DNA of 6,343 nucleotides from Duncaniella sp. (GTDB lineage: Bacteria > Bacteroidota > Bacteroidia > Bacteroidales > Muribaculaceae), in NCBI RefSeq assembly GCF_029054785.1, contig NZ_JAIDEN010000074.1, forward strand, positions 1 through 6,343, in the 5' to 3' direction. The stretch's first letter is position 1; each line of letters opens with the position of its first letter. The notes below the pieces were generated by a model. The model worked only from the letters and a program-made list of their open reading frames with translations, did no database searches and was not told the origin of the DNA. Made by a program: the position numbers and the translations under genes. Shown piece after piece: positions 6,190 to 6,343 of this stretch.

Positions 6190-6281
6190 GGTGTATCTTT
6201 TAGATAAATTGTTGTAAATGAGAAAGGAGCATAGCGAGCTATGCGACTGACGAATTTCAACAATTTAGCAAAAGAGACACC
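6190..6281. repeat. 92-nt imperfect palindrome (REP- or MITE-like element)
   Basis: Outer arms GGTGTATCTTTT (6190-6201) and AAAAGAGACACC (6270-6281) pair 11 of 12. Inner arms TAAATTGTTG (6205-6214) and CAACAATTTA (6258-6267) pair perfectly. At the apex GCATAG (6229-6234) and CTATGC (6239-6244) close a CGAG loop. All three stems share a centre near 6236, so the whole folds as one long hairpin with internal bulges. No protein gene is supported here. A dispersed, non-coding palindromic repeat is the likeliest explanation. A hairpin in the leader of the gene at 6313 is possible. Its right arm shares 15 bases with the hsdM leader. Confidence 0.72.
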
Positions 6282-6312
6282 AAGGCTAAGGTAACTTTAA
6301 AAATTCTCAGAC

Positions 6313-6343
6313 ATGAAATTATTGACAGAAAAAAACAACAATA
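6313..6343 (+). CDS. Possible start of a protein gene, cut by the right edge
   Basis: An ATG at 6313 opens a frame (MKLLTEKNNN) that remains open to the end of the window. A near -7 box, TAACTTTA (6292-6299), lies 13 bp upstream, but it has a mismatch in the last base and no clear -33 partner. Only 10 codons are visible, so product and reality are uncertain. The divergence from the tRNA operon and the A-rich start region are compatible with a gene. Confidence 0.35.
   Translation, partial: MKLLTEKNNN

Noticed and set aside
1..6343. CRISPR array or long direct repeats
   Set aside because: No regularly spaced direct repeats were seen. The only notable repeated word is the 15-mer at 1796 and 6252.

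Overview
The window is typical of Bacteroidota, probably order Bacteroidales. The clearest sign is a phylum-specific promoter (TTG, 20 nt, TACCTTTG) in front of the tRNA pair. Other signs are two more TAnnTTTG -7 boxes between divergent genes, mostly leaderless-looking A/T-rich start regions without Shine-Dalgarno sequences, and protein sequences resembling Bacteroidales Hsd and GIY-YIG families. A family-level placement is not possible from this window.

Layout. Positions 1-4665 on the minus strand hold a Type I restriction-modification operon in the order hsdR (4665-1852), hsdM (1791-259), hsdS (259 to the left edge, only the first 86 codons present). hsdM and hsdS overlap by one base (TGATG). 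hsdR and hsdM are separated by 60 bp containing a terminator-like hairpin and a sequence related to a palindromic repeat found at the other end of the window. Positions 4666-4821 are an AT-rich divergent promoter region. Positions 4822-5673 on the plus strand encode a GIY-YIG nuclease-fold protein with a C-terminal DUF4357-like region, transcribed away from hsdR.

Positions 5674-5821 hold a bidirectional hairpin terminator and a second small hairpin between convergent units. Positions 5822-6015 on the minus strand encode tRNA-Ser(CGA) and tRNA-Leu(CAA), expressed from the promoter at 6083-6113. The stretch 6016-6312 has no protein gene: it holds the tRNA leader and promoter, a small symmetric hairpin (6150-6183) and a 92-nt imperfect palindrome (6190-6281). 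An ATG at 6313 opens a reading frame that runs off the right edge.

How the genes work together. HsdS gives sequence specificity, HsdM with HsdS methylates adenine on host DNA, and HsdR with HsdM and HsdS translocates and cuts unmodified DNA. The divergent GIY-YIG protein is a candidate accessory nuclease of the same defence locus, which lies beside a tRNA pair. That link is inferred from position only. The core system is a known type. The least explained parts are the GIY-YIG neighbour, the hsdR-hsdM junction and the palindromic element near the right edge.
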